DNA of 64,000 bases from Hyphomicrobiales bacterium (GTDB lineage: Bacteria > Pseudomonadota > Alphaproteobacteria > Rhizobiales > Rhizobiaceae), in assembly GCA_900473795.1 (NCBI GenBank), contig UCMT01000022.1, positions 1 through 64,000 on the forward strand, in the 5' to 3' direction. The notes beneath the pieces were generated by a model that did not search any database, was not told the DNA's origin, and was given only the letters and a program-made list of their open reading frames with translations. Below are positions 34,370 to 42,281 of this stretch, piece after piece (position 1 is the stretch's first letter; each line of letters starts with the position of its first letter). The translations under genes were made by a program, and so were the position numbers.

Positions 34370-35629
34370 TTACTTCGCCGGCTTGTACCAGCTGTCGAGA
34401 CCCTTCTGCAGTTTCTCGGCGGCGACTTCCGGCGTATCGGTGCCGTTGATGACGTTGGCCGATTCAACCCACGTCTCGTTTTCGAGGCTCGGGGTGCCGC
34501 GCGCCAGGATCTGGTAGGTCGAGCGGATGGTCGGCTTGCACTTTTCGCGCCAGGACACGAATTCCTGCGCGAGCGGATCGGCCATCTTCACCGGTGTCGA
34601 ATTCAGGCTGAAGAAGCCCGGCAGCGCGTTGGCGTAGATGTCAGCGAATTCCGGCGAGGCAACCCAGCTCAGGAACTTCTTGGCTTCTTCCGGATGCGCG
34701 CTCTTGGCATTCAGGCCAACGCCGATGTCGGTGTGGTCTGAGATATAGCAGGTATCGCCAGCGGCCTTAACCGGCGGCGGGAAGGCGCCCATCTTGAACT
34801 GGGCCTGGGTGTTGAACAGGCCGATTTCCCATGAGCCGGCCGGATAGATGGCGGCGCGGCCGAGCGTGAACAGGTTCTGGCTGTCCGGATAGGTCTGGGC
34901 CTCGAAACCGTCGCCGAGGTAATCCTTCCACTTGGCAAGAACCTTGTACGGCTCGACCCAGGGCGCGTCGGTCAGCTTCTGCTCGCCCTTGATCAGGGCA
35001 GCGCGGCCTTCCTCACCCTTCCAATAGGTCGGGCCGATGTTCTGATAGCCCATGGTTGCGGCTTCCCAGAGATCCTTCGTGCCCATGGCCAACGGGATAT
35101 AGGTGCCATCGGCCTTGATCTTGTCGAGCGCGGCGAAGAATTCTGCTTCCGTCGTCGGAATGGCGATACCGAGCTTGTCGAAGGCATCCTTGTTGTAGAT
35201 GAAGCCGTGAATGACCGATGCCATCGGCACGCAGAAGGTCGCCGAACCGTCGTCCGTCGTCCAGGCGGATTTGGCGACCGGAGAGAAATTCTCCATGCCG
35301 GCAAGACCCGTAAGGTCGGCGAGGTGCTTCTTGTTGTAGAGTTCGAGCGAGACGTCGAACGGACGGCAGGTGACGAGGTCACCAGCGGAGCCGGCGTCGA
35401 GCTTGGCGTTCAGCGCGGCGTTGTATTCTGTCGGCGCCGTCGGCGCGAACTTCACCTTGATACCGGGGTTCTTCGCTTCGAAGGCCGGGATCAGTTTTTC
35501 CTGCCAGATGGTCAGGTCGTCGTTGCGCCAGCTTTCGATCGTCAGCGTGACGTCTTCTGCATGCGCCAGCCCGGCGGAGCCGAGGATGCTGGATGCAAGC
35601 AGCAAGCCTTTCAAAGTCGTGCGGGTCAT
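34370..35629 (-). CDS. extracellular solute-binding protein of a sugar ABC importer
   Basis: A 419-aa periplasmic protein of the CUT1/family 1 type. The signal peptide is TRTTLKGLLLASSILGSAGL with cleavage near AHA/EDV. The mature N-terminus VTLTIESWRNDDLTIWQEKL and the hinge-region signature FTLGRAAIYPAGSWEIGLFN are typical of sugar-binding proteins. Two Cys (CYISDHTDIG and REKCKPTIRS) may pair. The start at 35629 follows gggagaacgta. It is 53 bp downstream of murQ, which suggests the ligand is a MurNAc- or GlcNAc-containing sugar. Confidence 0.93.
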   Translation of the reverse strand: MTRTTLKGLLLASSILGSAGLAHAEDVTLTIESWRNDDLTIWQEKLIPAFEAKNPGIKVKFAPTAPTEYNAALNAKLDAGSAGDLVTCRPFDVSLELYNKKHLADLTGLAGMENFSPVAKSAWTTDDGSATFCVPMASVIHGFIYNKDAFDKLGIAIPTTEAEFFAALDKIKADGTYIPLAMGTKDLWEAATMGYQNIGPTYWKGEEGRAALIKGEQKLTDAPWVEPYKVLAKWKDYLGDGFEAQTYPDSQNLFTLGRAAIYPAGSWEIGLFNTQAQFKMGAFPPPVKAAGDTCYISDHTDIGVGLNAKSAHPEEAKKFLSWVASPEFADIYANALPGFFSLNSTPVKMADPLAQEFVSWREKCKPTIRSTYQILARGTPSLENETWVESANVINGTDTPEVAAEKLQKGLDSWYKPAK

Positions 35630-35682
35630 TACGTTCTCCCTCTTATATGCGCCGGCATGGCGCGGTTTTGGAACCCTTGAAA

Positions 35683-36582
35683 TCAATGTGCCGCGACGCT
35701 TGACAAAGCGCGGCGCAAGTTCTGACCGGCCTCGGCAAGCGCGGCCTCCGCCGCCGCCACATCCCTTGCCCCAGCAGCAAGAAGGATGGCGATCTTTACC
35801 GAGCCCGATGACGTGGTGAGATGGCGGCCCGCTTCCGTCGCGCCGATACCGGCGATATCGGAGACGATACGAACGGCGCGGCCGCGCAGCTTGGCATTGT
35901 CGGCCTTCAGATTGACCATGTGTCCATCGTAGACATGGCCGAGATGGATGCCGACAAGGGTCGAAAACATGTTGAAGGCGATCTTCTGCGCCGTGGCCGC
36001 CCCCATGCGGGTCGATCCGGAGATCACCTCGGGCGGCGTCTGCAACAGGACCGCCACGTCGGCACCTTCAAAGAGCACGGCGCCTGGATTGTTCGCCATG
36101 GCGATGACACGCGCCCCGCGCTGCCGCGCTTCATCGGCGGCAGCCAGCGCATAGGGCGTCGAACCGCTGGCGGACACGGAAATCAGGCAATCGCCGTTGC
36201 CAATGCCGGCATCACGCACATCCTTGCGGGCCAGATCCATATCGTCTTCGTAACCGCCGGCGAGATCGGTCAGGCTTGCGGCACCGCCGGCCAGCAGGAC
36301 AACGACCTTGTCGTGGGCAATTCCATAAGTCCCGGGCAATTCCAGCGCATCGGTCATGGCCATCAGACCCGAACTGCCGGCACCAGCATAGGCGAGGCGG
36401 CCACCGCCGGCGAGCACGTCGGCGGCGATCTGCGCAGCAATGGCAAGCGGCTCGATTGCGGCATCGACAGCCTTGGCCGCGGCCTGCTGGCCGGACGCAA
36501 GCAGACGAAGCGCCAAGCCCGGATGCATCACATCCAATCCCACCGATTTGTCATGTCGCTCTTCGGTCTTCACTGACGGCAT
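35683..36582 (-). CDS. murQ: N-acetylmuramic acid 6-phosphate etherase
   Basis: A 299-aa SIS-fold lyase that cleaves the lactyl ether of MurNAc-6-P to give GlcNAc-6-P and D-lactate. The SIS core has GGGRLAYAGAGSSGLMAMTD near residue 55. The second motif GDCLISVSASGSTPYALAAA follows, and the MurQ signature is TPPEVISGSTRMGAATAQKI. A small C-terminal helical domain follows. The start at 36582 is preferred because gagggag lies 9 nt before it; a GTG at 36603 is an alternative. It heads the leftward importer operon, so peptidoglycan-derived sugars are the likely substrate. Confidence 0.92.
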   Translation of the reverse strand: MPSVKTEERHDKSVGLDVMHPGLALRLLASGQQAAAKAVDAAIEPLAIAAQIAADVLAGGGRLAYAGAGSSGLMAMTDALELPGTYGIAHDKVVVLLAGGAASLTDLAGGYEDDMDLARKDVRDAGIGNGDCLISVSASGSTPYALAAADEARQRGARVIAMANNPGAVLFEGADVAVLLQTPPEVISGSTRMGAATAQKIAFNMFSTLVGIHLGHVYDGHMVNLKADNAKLRGRAVRIVSDIAGIGATEAGRHLTTSSGSVKIAILLAAGARDVAAAEAALAEAGQNLRRALSSVAAH

Positions 36583-36609
36583 GCGCTCAATCTCCCTCTT
36601 CACAAATTA

Positions 36610-36626
36610 ATGCCAAAAAAATACCA
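36610..36626 (-). promoter_or_regulatory. candidate GntR operator copy 1 (before murQ)
   Basis: The minus strand reads TGGTAT-TTTTT-TGGCAT (36626-36610), ending 27 nt before the murQ ATG. It matches copy 2 at 16 of 17 positions, in mirror orientation. The two TGGYAT boxes are 11 bp apart, one helical turn. Confidence 0.65.
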
Positions 36627-36742
36627 ATTGTCTAGGGAAAATTAACGTTCGAGCGAAGAAAATTTTCAACGGACAAAATAAACTCATTCTTTCAATTATT
36701 TAAATGATAATTCCAATTAAAGACCAAATCCCCCTTGGTTAA

Positions 36743-36759
36743 TGGTATTTTTTTGGTAT
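36743..36759 (+). promoter_or_regulatory. candidate GntR operator copy 2 (before the kinase gene)
   Basis: TGGTAT-TTTTT-TGGTAT at 36743-36759, ending 20 nt before the kinase ATG. It is a mirror-placed copy of the motif before murQ. The regulator most likely to bind is the GntR protein encoded two genes downstream. Confidence 0.65.
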
Positions 36760-36779
36760 CCTTCTTCTCGGAGGTATCC

Positions 36780-37664
36780 ATGCCACACTACATTCTGGGA
36801 ATCGATGGCGGAGGCACGAGTTGCCGCGCGGCCGTAGCGGACGCCGAAGGGCGTATCCTCGGGCGCGGCAAAAGCGGCGCCGCCAACATTCTGACCGATC
36901 CCGACAATGCCCTGATCCATATTGTCGGCGCGGCCACGGCCGCGTTCGAGGACGCGAGTATCGCCTCCTCGAAGATCGGCTCAGCCTGCGCGCTCCTCGG
37001 GCTGGCCGGCAGCAATGTCGGCGACGCCGTGCACTATGTGAAAGAGCGCCTGCCGTTTGCGAAGGCCGATATCGAATCCGACGGGCTGATCGCGCTTCAG
37101 GGCGCTCTCGGCGACAGCGACGGTGCAGTCGCCATCCTCGGCACCGGCTCGATCTATATCGCCCGGCAGGGAAGCGACATCCGCTATATCGGCGGATGGG
37201 GTTTTCAGATCGGCGATCTCGGCAGCGGCGCCCGTCTGGGCCATGCTCTTCTGCAGGAAAGCGTGCTGGCTTTCGACCATATCCACCCGTCCTCGCCGCT
37301 GACCGATGCCGTGATGGCGGAATTCAACGCTGATCCGCGCGACGTGGTGGAGTTCGCGCGCGTTGCACGGCCCGGTGAATTCGGCCGGTTTGCGCCGAAG
37401 GTCTTCACGTTCGCGGAACACAACGACCCGGTAGCGATGACGCTGCTGCGGGCATCGGCGCAAACGATCGACGAGGCGCTCGACGTGGTCGTGGCGCGCG
37501 GCAGCCGCAGGCTTTGCCTGCTCGGCGGGCTGGCACCACTCTATCGCCCCTGGCTGGCAGAGCGGCACCAGCCCTTGTTCGTGGAGCCGGAAGCGGACGC
37601 GCTGACCGGCTCGGTGGCGCTCGCCGCCAAGCGTTTTGCGGCTGACGCGAGGGAAAGGGCATGA
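36780..37664 (+). CDS. BadF/BadG-type N-acetyl-amino-sugar kinase
   Basis: A 294-aa kinase of the BadF/BadG/BcrA/BcrD ATPase family, which includes GlcNAc kinases. Phosphate-1 motif HYILGIDGGGTSCRAAVADA is at the N-terminus. The phosphate-2 region is AVAILGTGSIYIARQGSDIR, the adenosine motif RRLCLLGGLAPLYRPWLAER, and GGWGFQIGDLGSGARLGHAL is typical of the GlcNAc-kinase branch. It would phosphorylate incoming GlcNAc (or MurNAc) at O6. The ATG at 36780 follows a strong ggaggt site. It is first in the rightward operon and overlaps the GntR gene by 4 bp. Confidence 0.9.
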   Translation: MPHYILGIDGGGTSCRAAVADAEGRILGRGKSGAANILTDPDNALIHIVGAATAAFEDASIASSKIGSACALLGLAGSNVGDAVHYVKERLPFAKADIESDGLIALQGALGDSDGAVAILGTGSIYIARQGSDIRYIGGWGFQIGDLGSGARLGHALLQESVLAFDHIHPSSPLTDAVMAEFNADPRDVVEFARVARPGEFGRFAPKVFTFAEHNDPVAMTLLRASAQTIDEALDVVVARGSRRLCLLGGLAPLYRPWLAERHQPLFVEPEADALTGSVALAAKRFAADARERA

Positions 37665-38425
37665 CCCAGCGTCTCGAGGCCATACTGCCACTGGACGGCC
37701 TGCAGGGTGGAGGTTCCGGCCCGCTGTATCTGAAACTGCGGCAATCGCTGGAGGAGGCGATCCTGTCGGGCAAGCTCAATCATGGCGATGCGCTGCCGCC
37801 GGAACGCGATCTGGCCGACTATGCCAATATCAGCCGGGTGACGGTGCGCAAGGCGGTCGACGATCTGGTCAAGGACGGGCTCTTGGTGCGCCGGCATGGC
37901 TCCGGGACCTTCGTGGTCAAGCCGGTGAACCGTGTGCAGCAGTCGCTCTCACGGCTGACCTCCTTTACCGAGGACATGGCGCGGCGCGGGCTGACGACAA
38001 CGGCGCAGTGGATCGAGCGCGGGCTGTTTCACCCGTCACCGGATGAAATGATGGTGCTCGGCCTTGCCGCCGATTCGCTCGTGGCGCGCCTCGGTCGCCT
38101 GCGTATTGCCGACGACATGCCGCTCGCCATCGAGCGGGCGAGCATTTCCGCCGAATTCCTGCCCGACCCTATCCGGATCGGCCCATCGCTCTATGCTGAA
38201 CTCGACAAGACGAAATCGCGGCCGGTGCGCGCCGTGCAGCGGATTTCCGCCTGCAGCCTGAAGGATCCGGACGCGGCAATGCTCGGCGTACCGGTGGGAT
38301 CGGCGAGCCTTTCGATCGAGCGTATTTCCTATCTCGCCTCCGGCCGCGTCGTGGAATTCACCCGCTCGCTCTACCGGGGCGACGCCTACGACTTCGTAGC
38401 GGAACTGACCCTGCCGGAATCGTAA
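37661..38425 (+). CDS. GntR family regulator, HutC/NagR-like
   Basis: A 254-aa regulator. The winged helix near residues 25-90 contains LYLKLRQSLEEAILSGKLNH, ISRVTVRKAVDDLVKDGLLV and RRHGSGTFVV. A UTRA effector domain follows (RLRIADDMPLAIERASISAE to GRVVEFTRSLYRGDAYDFVA). HutC-subfamily members of amino-sugar operons sense GlcN-6-P or GlcNAc-6-P. It overlaps the kinase gene (ATGA) and lies upstream of the deaminase and nagA genes, so it very probably controls both divergent units through the TGGTAT motif. Confidence 0.93.
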   Translation: MTQRLEAILPLDGLQGGGSGPLYLKLRQSLEEAILSGKLNHGDALPPERDLADYANISRVTVRKAVDDLVKDGLLVRRHGSGTFVVKPVNRVQQSLSRLTSFTEDMARRGLTTTAQWIERGLFHPSPDEMMVLGLAADSLVARLGRLRIADDMPLAIERASISAEFLPDPIRIGPSLYAELDKTKSRPVRAVQRISACSLKDPDAAMLGVPVGSASLSIERISYLASGRVVEFTRSLYRGDAYDFVAELTLPES

Positions 38426-38434
38426 GAACGGCCA

Positions 38435-39475
38435 ATGAAGAAAGACATGACCATGCAGACCAACATGCGGCGCGAAATCGATGAGATTCCCGAAGCGGCG
38501 GCTCGCCTTCTCGACCAGTCCGAAGACGCGATCAAACAGGCCGGCGCGGCACTGCGCGAAAAGGATCCGGCCTTCCTCGTCACGATCGCCCGCGGCTCGT
38601 CCGACCATGCCGCCCTGTTCCTGAAATATGCGATCGAGCTTTCGACCGGCCGCCCCGTCGCCTCGCTCGGCCCATCGCTCGCGTCGATCTACGGCGCGAA
38701 GATGCAGCTTTCCGGCGCCGCCTCGATTGCGATTTCGCAGTCCGGCAAGAGCCCGGACATCGTCGCCATGGCTGACGCCGCCACCAAGGCTGGCGCGGTG
38801 ACGATTGCACTCACCAACACCCTGCCCTCGCCGATTTCGCAAGCCAGCACCCATCCGCTCGATATCCTTGCCGGCCCGGAAATCGCCGTTGCCGCGACCA
38901 AATCCTACGTCAACTCGATTGTCGCCGGGCTTGCCATCCTCGGCGAATGGACCGGCGACGAGGCTCTGCAGCGCGCTGTCGCCGACCTGCCGGTCCAATT
39001 TGCCAAGGCCGTGAAGCTCGACTGGCAGATCCTGGCGGATGAATTGGGCGACGCGGAATCGCTTTTCGTGCTCGGCCGCGGGCCGGCGCTTGCCATTGCC
39101 AGCGAGGCGGCGCTGAAATTCAAGGAAACCTCCGGCATGCATGCCGAGGCCTATTCGGCGGCGGAAGTGCTGCACGGGCCGGTGGCGCTGGTCGAGAAGC
39201 GCTTCCCGGTCATCGGCCTTGCCGCGCGCGACGCAGCGGAAGGCTCGGTCACCGGCATTCTCGATGGTCTCAGTGGCAAGGGCGCGCTTGCCTTCGTCAC
39301 GTCCTCCAACGCCAAGGCAGCGAAGGTGCTGCCTTTCGTCGAGACCGGCCATCCGATCACCGACGCGCTAACGCTGATTCTCCCATTCTACGGCTTCGTC
39401 GAATCCTGGTCGCGATCGCGCGGCCTTAACCCTGACGCGCCCGTCGCCCTCAAGAAGGTAACGGAGACACGATGA
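38435..39475 (+). CDS. SIS-domain glucosamine-6-phosphate deaminase (NagB-II type)
   Basis: A 346-aa protein equal to the isomerase half of GlmS without the glutaminase domain. It has two SIS domains. The first has FLVTIARGSSDHAALFLKYA and ASIAISQSGKSPDIVAMADA; the second has LFVLGRGPALAIASEAALKF and SGMHAEAYSAAEVLHGPVAL. Such stand-alone versions act as NagB-II deaminases, turning GlcN-6-P into fructose-6-P and ammonia. It ends overlapping the nagA start by 4 bp, and no classical NagB is present. Starts at 38435 or 38447 are both possible; neither has a strong ribosome site. Confidence 0.9.
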   Translation: MKKDMTMQTNMRREIDEIPEAAARLLDQSEDAIKQAGAALREKDPAFLVTIARGSSDHAALFLKYAIELSTGRPVASLGPSLASIYGAKMQLSGAASIAISQSGKSPDIVAMADAATKAGAVTIALTNTLPSPISQASTHPLDILAGPEIAVAATKSYVNSIVAGLAILGEWTGDEALQRAVADLPVQFAKAVKLDWQILADELGDAESLFVLGRGPALAIASEAALKFKETSGMHAEAYSAAEVLHGPVALVEKRFPVIGLAARDAAEGSVTGILDGLSGKGALAFVTSSNAKAAKVLPFVETGHPITDALTLILPFYGFVESWSRSRGLNPDAPVALKKVTETR

Positions 39476-40632
39476 CCGCACAGACAGCAATCACCGGCGC
39501 CCGGATTTTCGACGGCCTCTTGTGGCACGACGGTCAGTCCCTGCTCGTGGACGGCGGAACCGTCACCGGCATTTTGCCGGAGAACGACCTGCCCGCCGGC
39601 ACGGAAACGACCGCTGCCCAGGGGCAACTGCTGGTCCCCGGCTTCATCGACCTGCAGGTCAATGGCGGCGGCGGCGTGATGCTGAACGATCGCCAGGACG
39701 TCGATGCCATCCGCACCATCTGCGCCGCCCACGCGCAATTCGGCACGACGGCGCTTTTGCCGACACTCATCACCGATACGTTCGAGGTTCGCGCACGCAC
39801 GATCGAGGGCGGACGGCAGGCAAAGGCTGAGGGCGTGCCCGGTTTCCTCGGACTTCATCTGGAAGGACCGCATCTTTCCGTTGCCCGCAAGGGCGCGCAT
39901 GACCCGGCGCTCATCCGTCCGATGGACGAGGCGGATCTCGATGCCATGCTCGCCTGCGCCGGTGTATTCGACGCGATGATGGTGACTATAGCGCCCGAAA
40001 ATACGACGGCCGCCCAGGTGAAGGCACTGGCAGCAGCCGGCCTCGTCGTCAGTCTTGGCCACACAGATACGGGCTATGGGACCGTTGTGGACTACGCGGC
40101 CGCCGGCGCGCGCACTGTCACCCATCTGTTCAACGCCATGAGCCCGCTTGGCCACCGTGAGCCCGGCGTCGTCGGCGGCGCCCTCGACACCGGCAGTCTC
40201 TACGCCGGGATCATCGCCGATGGTTTCCATGTCGATCCGGTGTCGATGGGTGTGGCGCTACGCGCCAAGACCGGGCCGGGGCGGATTTTCATCGTCACCG
40301 ATGCGATGTCGACGATCGGCTCCGACCAGACCAGCTTCCTGCTCAACGGTCGCGAGATCTTCCGCAAGGACGGGCGCCTGACGCTGGCCGACGGAACGCT
40401 CGCCGGCGCGGACATCGATATGCTGTCGTCGGTACGCTTTGCGCATGAAAAGCTGAACCTGCCGCTCGACGAGGCGATCCGCATGGCCTCGGCCTATCCG
40501 GCAGACGCCGTCGGCATCGCGGCCCGCAAGGGCCGGCTGATACCCGGCCTCGACGCCGACTTCGTTGTGCTGACGGAGGGGCTGGAAATGGTTTCGACAT
40601 GGATCGGCGGCAAACGCATTTTCCAGGCATAA
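39472..40632 (+). CDS. nagA: N-acetylglucosamine-6-phosphate deacetylase
   Basis: A 386-aa metal-dependent amidohydrolase that removes acetate from GlcNAc-6-P. Motifs in order: VPGFIDLQVNGGGGVM, FLGLHLEGPHLSVARKGAHD (metal Glu/His), VVSLGHTDTGYG, ARTVTHLFNAMSPLGHREPG, AGIIADGFHVDPVSM, and the catalytic Asp in FIVTDAMSTIGSDQ. With the kinase and NagB-II deaminase it completes GlcNAc to fructose-6-P. Its stop is 12 bp from the convergent cutC stop. Confidence 0.96.
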   Translation: MTAQTAITGARIFDGLLWHDGQSLLVDGGTVTGILPENDLPAGTETTAAQGQLLVPGFIDLQVNGGGGVMLNDRQDVDAIRTICAAHAQFGTTALLPTLITDTFEVRARTIEGGRQAKAEGVPGFLGLHLEGPHLSVARKGAHDPALIRPMDEADLDAMLACAGVFDAMMVTIAPENTTAAQVKALAAAGLVVSLGHTDTGYGTVVDYAAAGARTVTHLFNAMSPLGHREPGVVGGALDTGSLYAGIIADGFHVDPVSMGVALRAKTGPGRIFIVTDAMSTIGSDQTSFLLNGREIFRKDGRLTLADGTLAGADIDMLSSVRFAHEKLNLPLDEAIRMASAYPADAVGIAARKGRLIPGLDADFVVLTEGLEMVSTWIGGKRIFQA

Positions 40633-40644
40633 ATCGGGCGGTTT

Positions 40645-41373
40645 TCAGGGCGTGGGGGTCAGCCGCGCCTTCAGTTTGCGGACGACACCTGCATCCGTGC
40701 GCTTGGCGCTCGGCGCGACAAAGCCGAGCGCCACCAGCCGCGGATCATGAGCCGGCTGATCGATCGAGCATGACGAATGAACCTCACCCACGGTAAGCCG
40801 TGAGAGGAGTCCGTCGATCGTATCCAAGGTCACGCCTGACCCCGGCATGATGGAGATGCGGCCCCCGGCTGCCGTGACGATCGATGCCAGGGCGTCGACA
40901 CCATCCAATGCCTTTTTCGCTCCACCCGACGTCAGGATTCGCTCGAAGCCGAGATCGACCGCGATTTCCACCGCCTCGGCAAAGTCCGGCACCAGATCAA
41001 AGGCCCGGTGCAGCGTCAGGCCCAGTCCCCCAGCATGCTCGACCAACAGCCGTAATGTGGCCACATCCAAACCACCATCTCGACCGCTTACCCCAAGGAC
41101 GACACCGGCAAGACCCGCGGCGCGAACTGCGTCGATCTCCGCGCGCATGACGCTGATATCGTCGGCATTGAAGACGAAATCGCCGGGACGCGGCCGGATC
41201 ATCGCATAGACCGGAATGTCAAGTTTGGCTGCAATGACCATCAGCCCCGGCGAGGGCGTGAGGCCACCGACCGACAGCGCCGAGCACAGCTCGATGCGAT
41301 CGGCGCCACCTTCGACAGCTGCCGTCAGGCCGGCCGCATCGTCAACGCAGACTTCCAGAAGAATGTTCGTCAT
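40645..41373 (-). CDS. cutC: CutC family protein
   Basis: A 242-aa TIM-barrel of the CutC family, classically annotated for copper homeostasis but of disputed function. Motifs: LLEVCVDDAAGLTAAVEGGA, RIELCSALSVGGLTPSPGLM, IPVYAMIRPRPGDFVFNADD, LTLHRAFDLVPDFAEAVEIA, RILTSGGAKKALDGVDAL and RISIMPGSGVTLDTIDGLL. The start at 41373 overlaps the ROK kinase stop by 4 bp. It is the last gene of amidase-ROK-cutC and faces nagA. No copper gene is near, so a role in sugar or cell-wall metabolism is at least as likely as copper handling. Confidence 0.92.
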   Translation of the reverse strand: MTNILLEVCVDDAAGLTAAVEGGADRIELCSALSVGGLTPSPGLMVIAAKLDIPVYAMIRPRPGDFVFNADDISVMRAEIDAVRAAGLAGVVLGVSGRDGGLDVATLRLLVEHAGGLGLTLHRAFDLVPDFAEAVEIAVDLGFERILTSGGAKKALDGVDALASIVTAAGGRISIMPGSGVTLDTIDGLLSRLTVGEVHSSCSIDQPAHDPRLVALGFVAPSAKRTDAGVVRKLKARLTPTP

Positions 41374-42281
41374 TGTGCTTCTCCGCCAAGGCCGAGGACG
41401 GCGGCACCGATCAGTCCCGGCTCGATGCGACATTCACCCGGCACGACCAGAGGCCGATCGAATTTCCGCAGGATGCGCGCGCGCACGGTTTCGTCGATCT
41501 GGGCAATGAGCGCAGTAACGTTTGAAAGGCCGCCGCCAACCGGAACGATCGTCGCGCCGGTAATGTTGACGGTAAGCGCCAGCGGCGAACTGACGAGATC
41601 GACCAGCACATCGATGGTCCGGACAGCGTCGGCATTGCCCTGCTGCCAGAGCGTCGTTATCTCTTCGCTCATCAGCGCGTTGCCATGCAGCGTCTGGTGC
41701 AGGCGCTCCATGCCGCGGGCACCACCGATCGTATCGACGCAGCCGCGCTGGCCGCAACCGCAATCGAAGGCGGGGATGGCAATCGGCGGCGTGCCGGCCA
41801 TCGAGGCGACCGCCGGACCGTGACCCCATTCGCCGGCGAAACCACCGTCCTCATTGATCAGCCTGCCATCCACCACAACCCCGCCGCCGACACCAGTGCC
41901 GAGGATGACGCCGAGCACGATCCGGTGGCCGCGTCCGGCCCCGGCACCGGCCTCCGCCAGCGCGAAGCAGTCTGCATCATTGGCGACGAGCACGGGCAGG
42001 CCAAGGAGAGCGGACAGGTCGGCAGAAAGCGTGCGGCCGTCGATGCAGGGAATATTGGCGCATTTGATCGCTTGGCTTTGCGGATCGACGACGCCGGTGA
42101 TCGATATGGCGATGCGGTCGGGCTTGCCGCCCGCTTCATCAATGACATCGCGGATTGTCGCAGCAAAGGCGTTGAAATCATCAAGCGGCGTCGCCCGGCG
42201 CTCCAGCGTCTGGATGCTGTCGGCGGAATGGGCGACGGCACCCTTGATCGCCGAACCGCCGATGTCGAAACAGACAATCAT
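41370..42281 (-). CDS. ROK family sugar kinase
   Basis: A 303-aa ROK kinase. The N-terminal ATP motif is IVCFDIGGSAIKGAVAHSAD. The active-site motif LPVLVANDADCFALAEAGAG holds the catalytic Asp. The ROK signature is GVILGTGVGGGVVVDGRLIN. The zinc site appears as EWGHG and DCGCGQRGCVDTIGG. ROK kinases of this type phosphorylate GlcNAc, ManNAc or glucose. It overlaps cutC and the amidase by 4 bp on each side, so the three are translationally coupled. It duplicates the kinase capacity of the BadF-type gene, or acts on a different epimer such as ManNAc or anhydro-sugar. Confidence 0.92.
   Translation of the reverse strand: MIVCFDIGGSAIKGAVAHSADSIQTLERRATPLDDFNAFAATIRDVIDEAGGKPDRIAISITGVVDPQSQAIKCANIPCIDGRTLSADLSALLGLPVLVANDADCFALAEAGAGAGRGHRIVLGVILGTGVGGGVVVDGRLINEDGGFAGEWGHGPAVASMAGTPPIAIPAFDCGCGQRGCVDTIGGARGMERLHQTLHGNALMSEEITTLWQQGNADAVRTIDVLVDLVSSPLALTVNITGATIVPVGGGLSNVTALIAQIDETVRARILRKFDRPLVVPGECRIEPGLIGAAVLGLGGEAQ

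Noticed and set aside
40645-41373. A copper-resistance locus based on cutC
   Set aside because: No copper ATPase, oxidase or CueR-type regulator is near; the cutC gene is embedded in a sugar-kinase operon.
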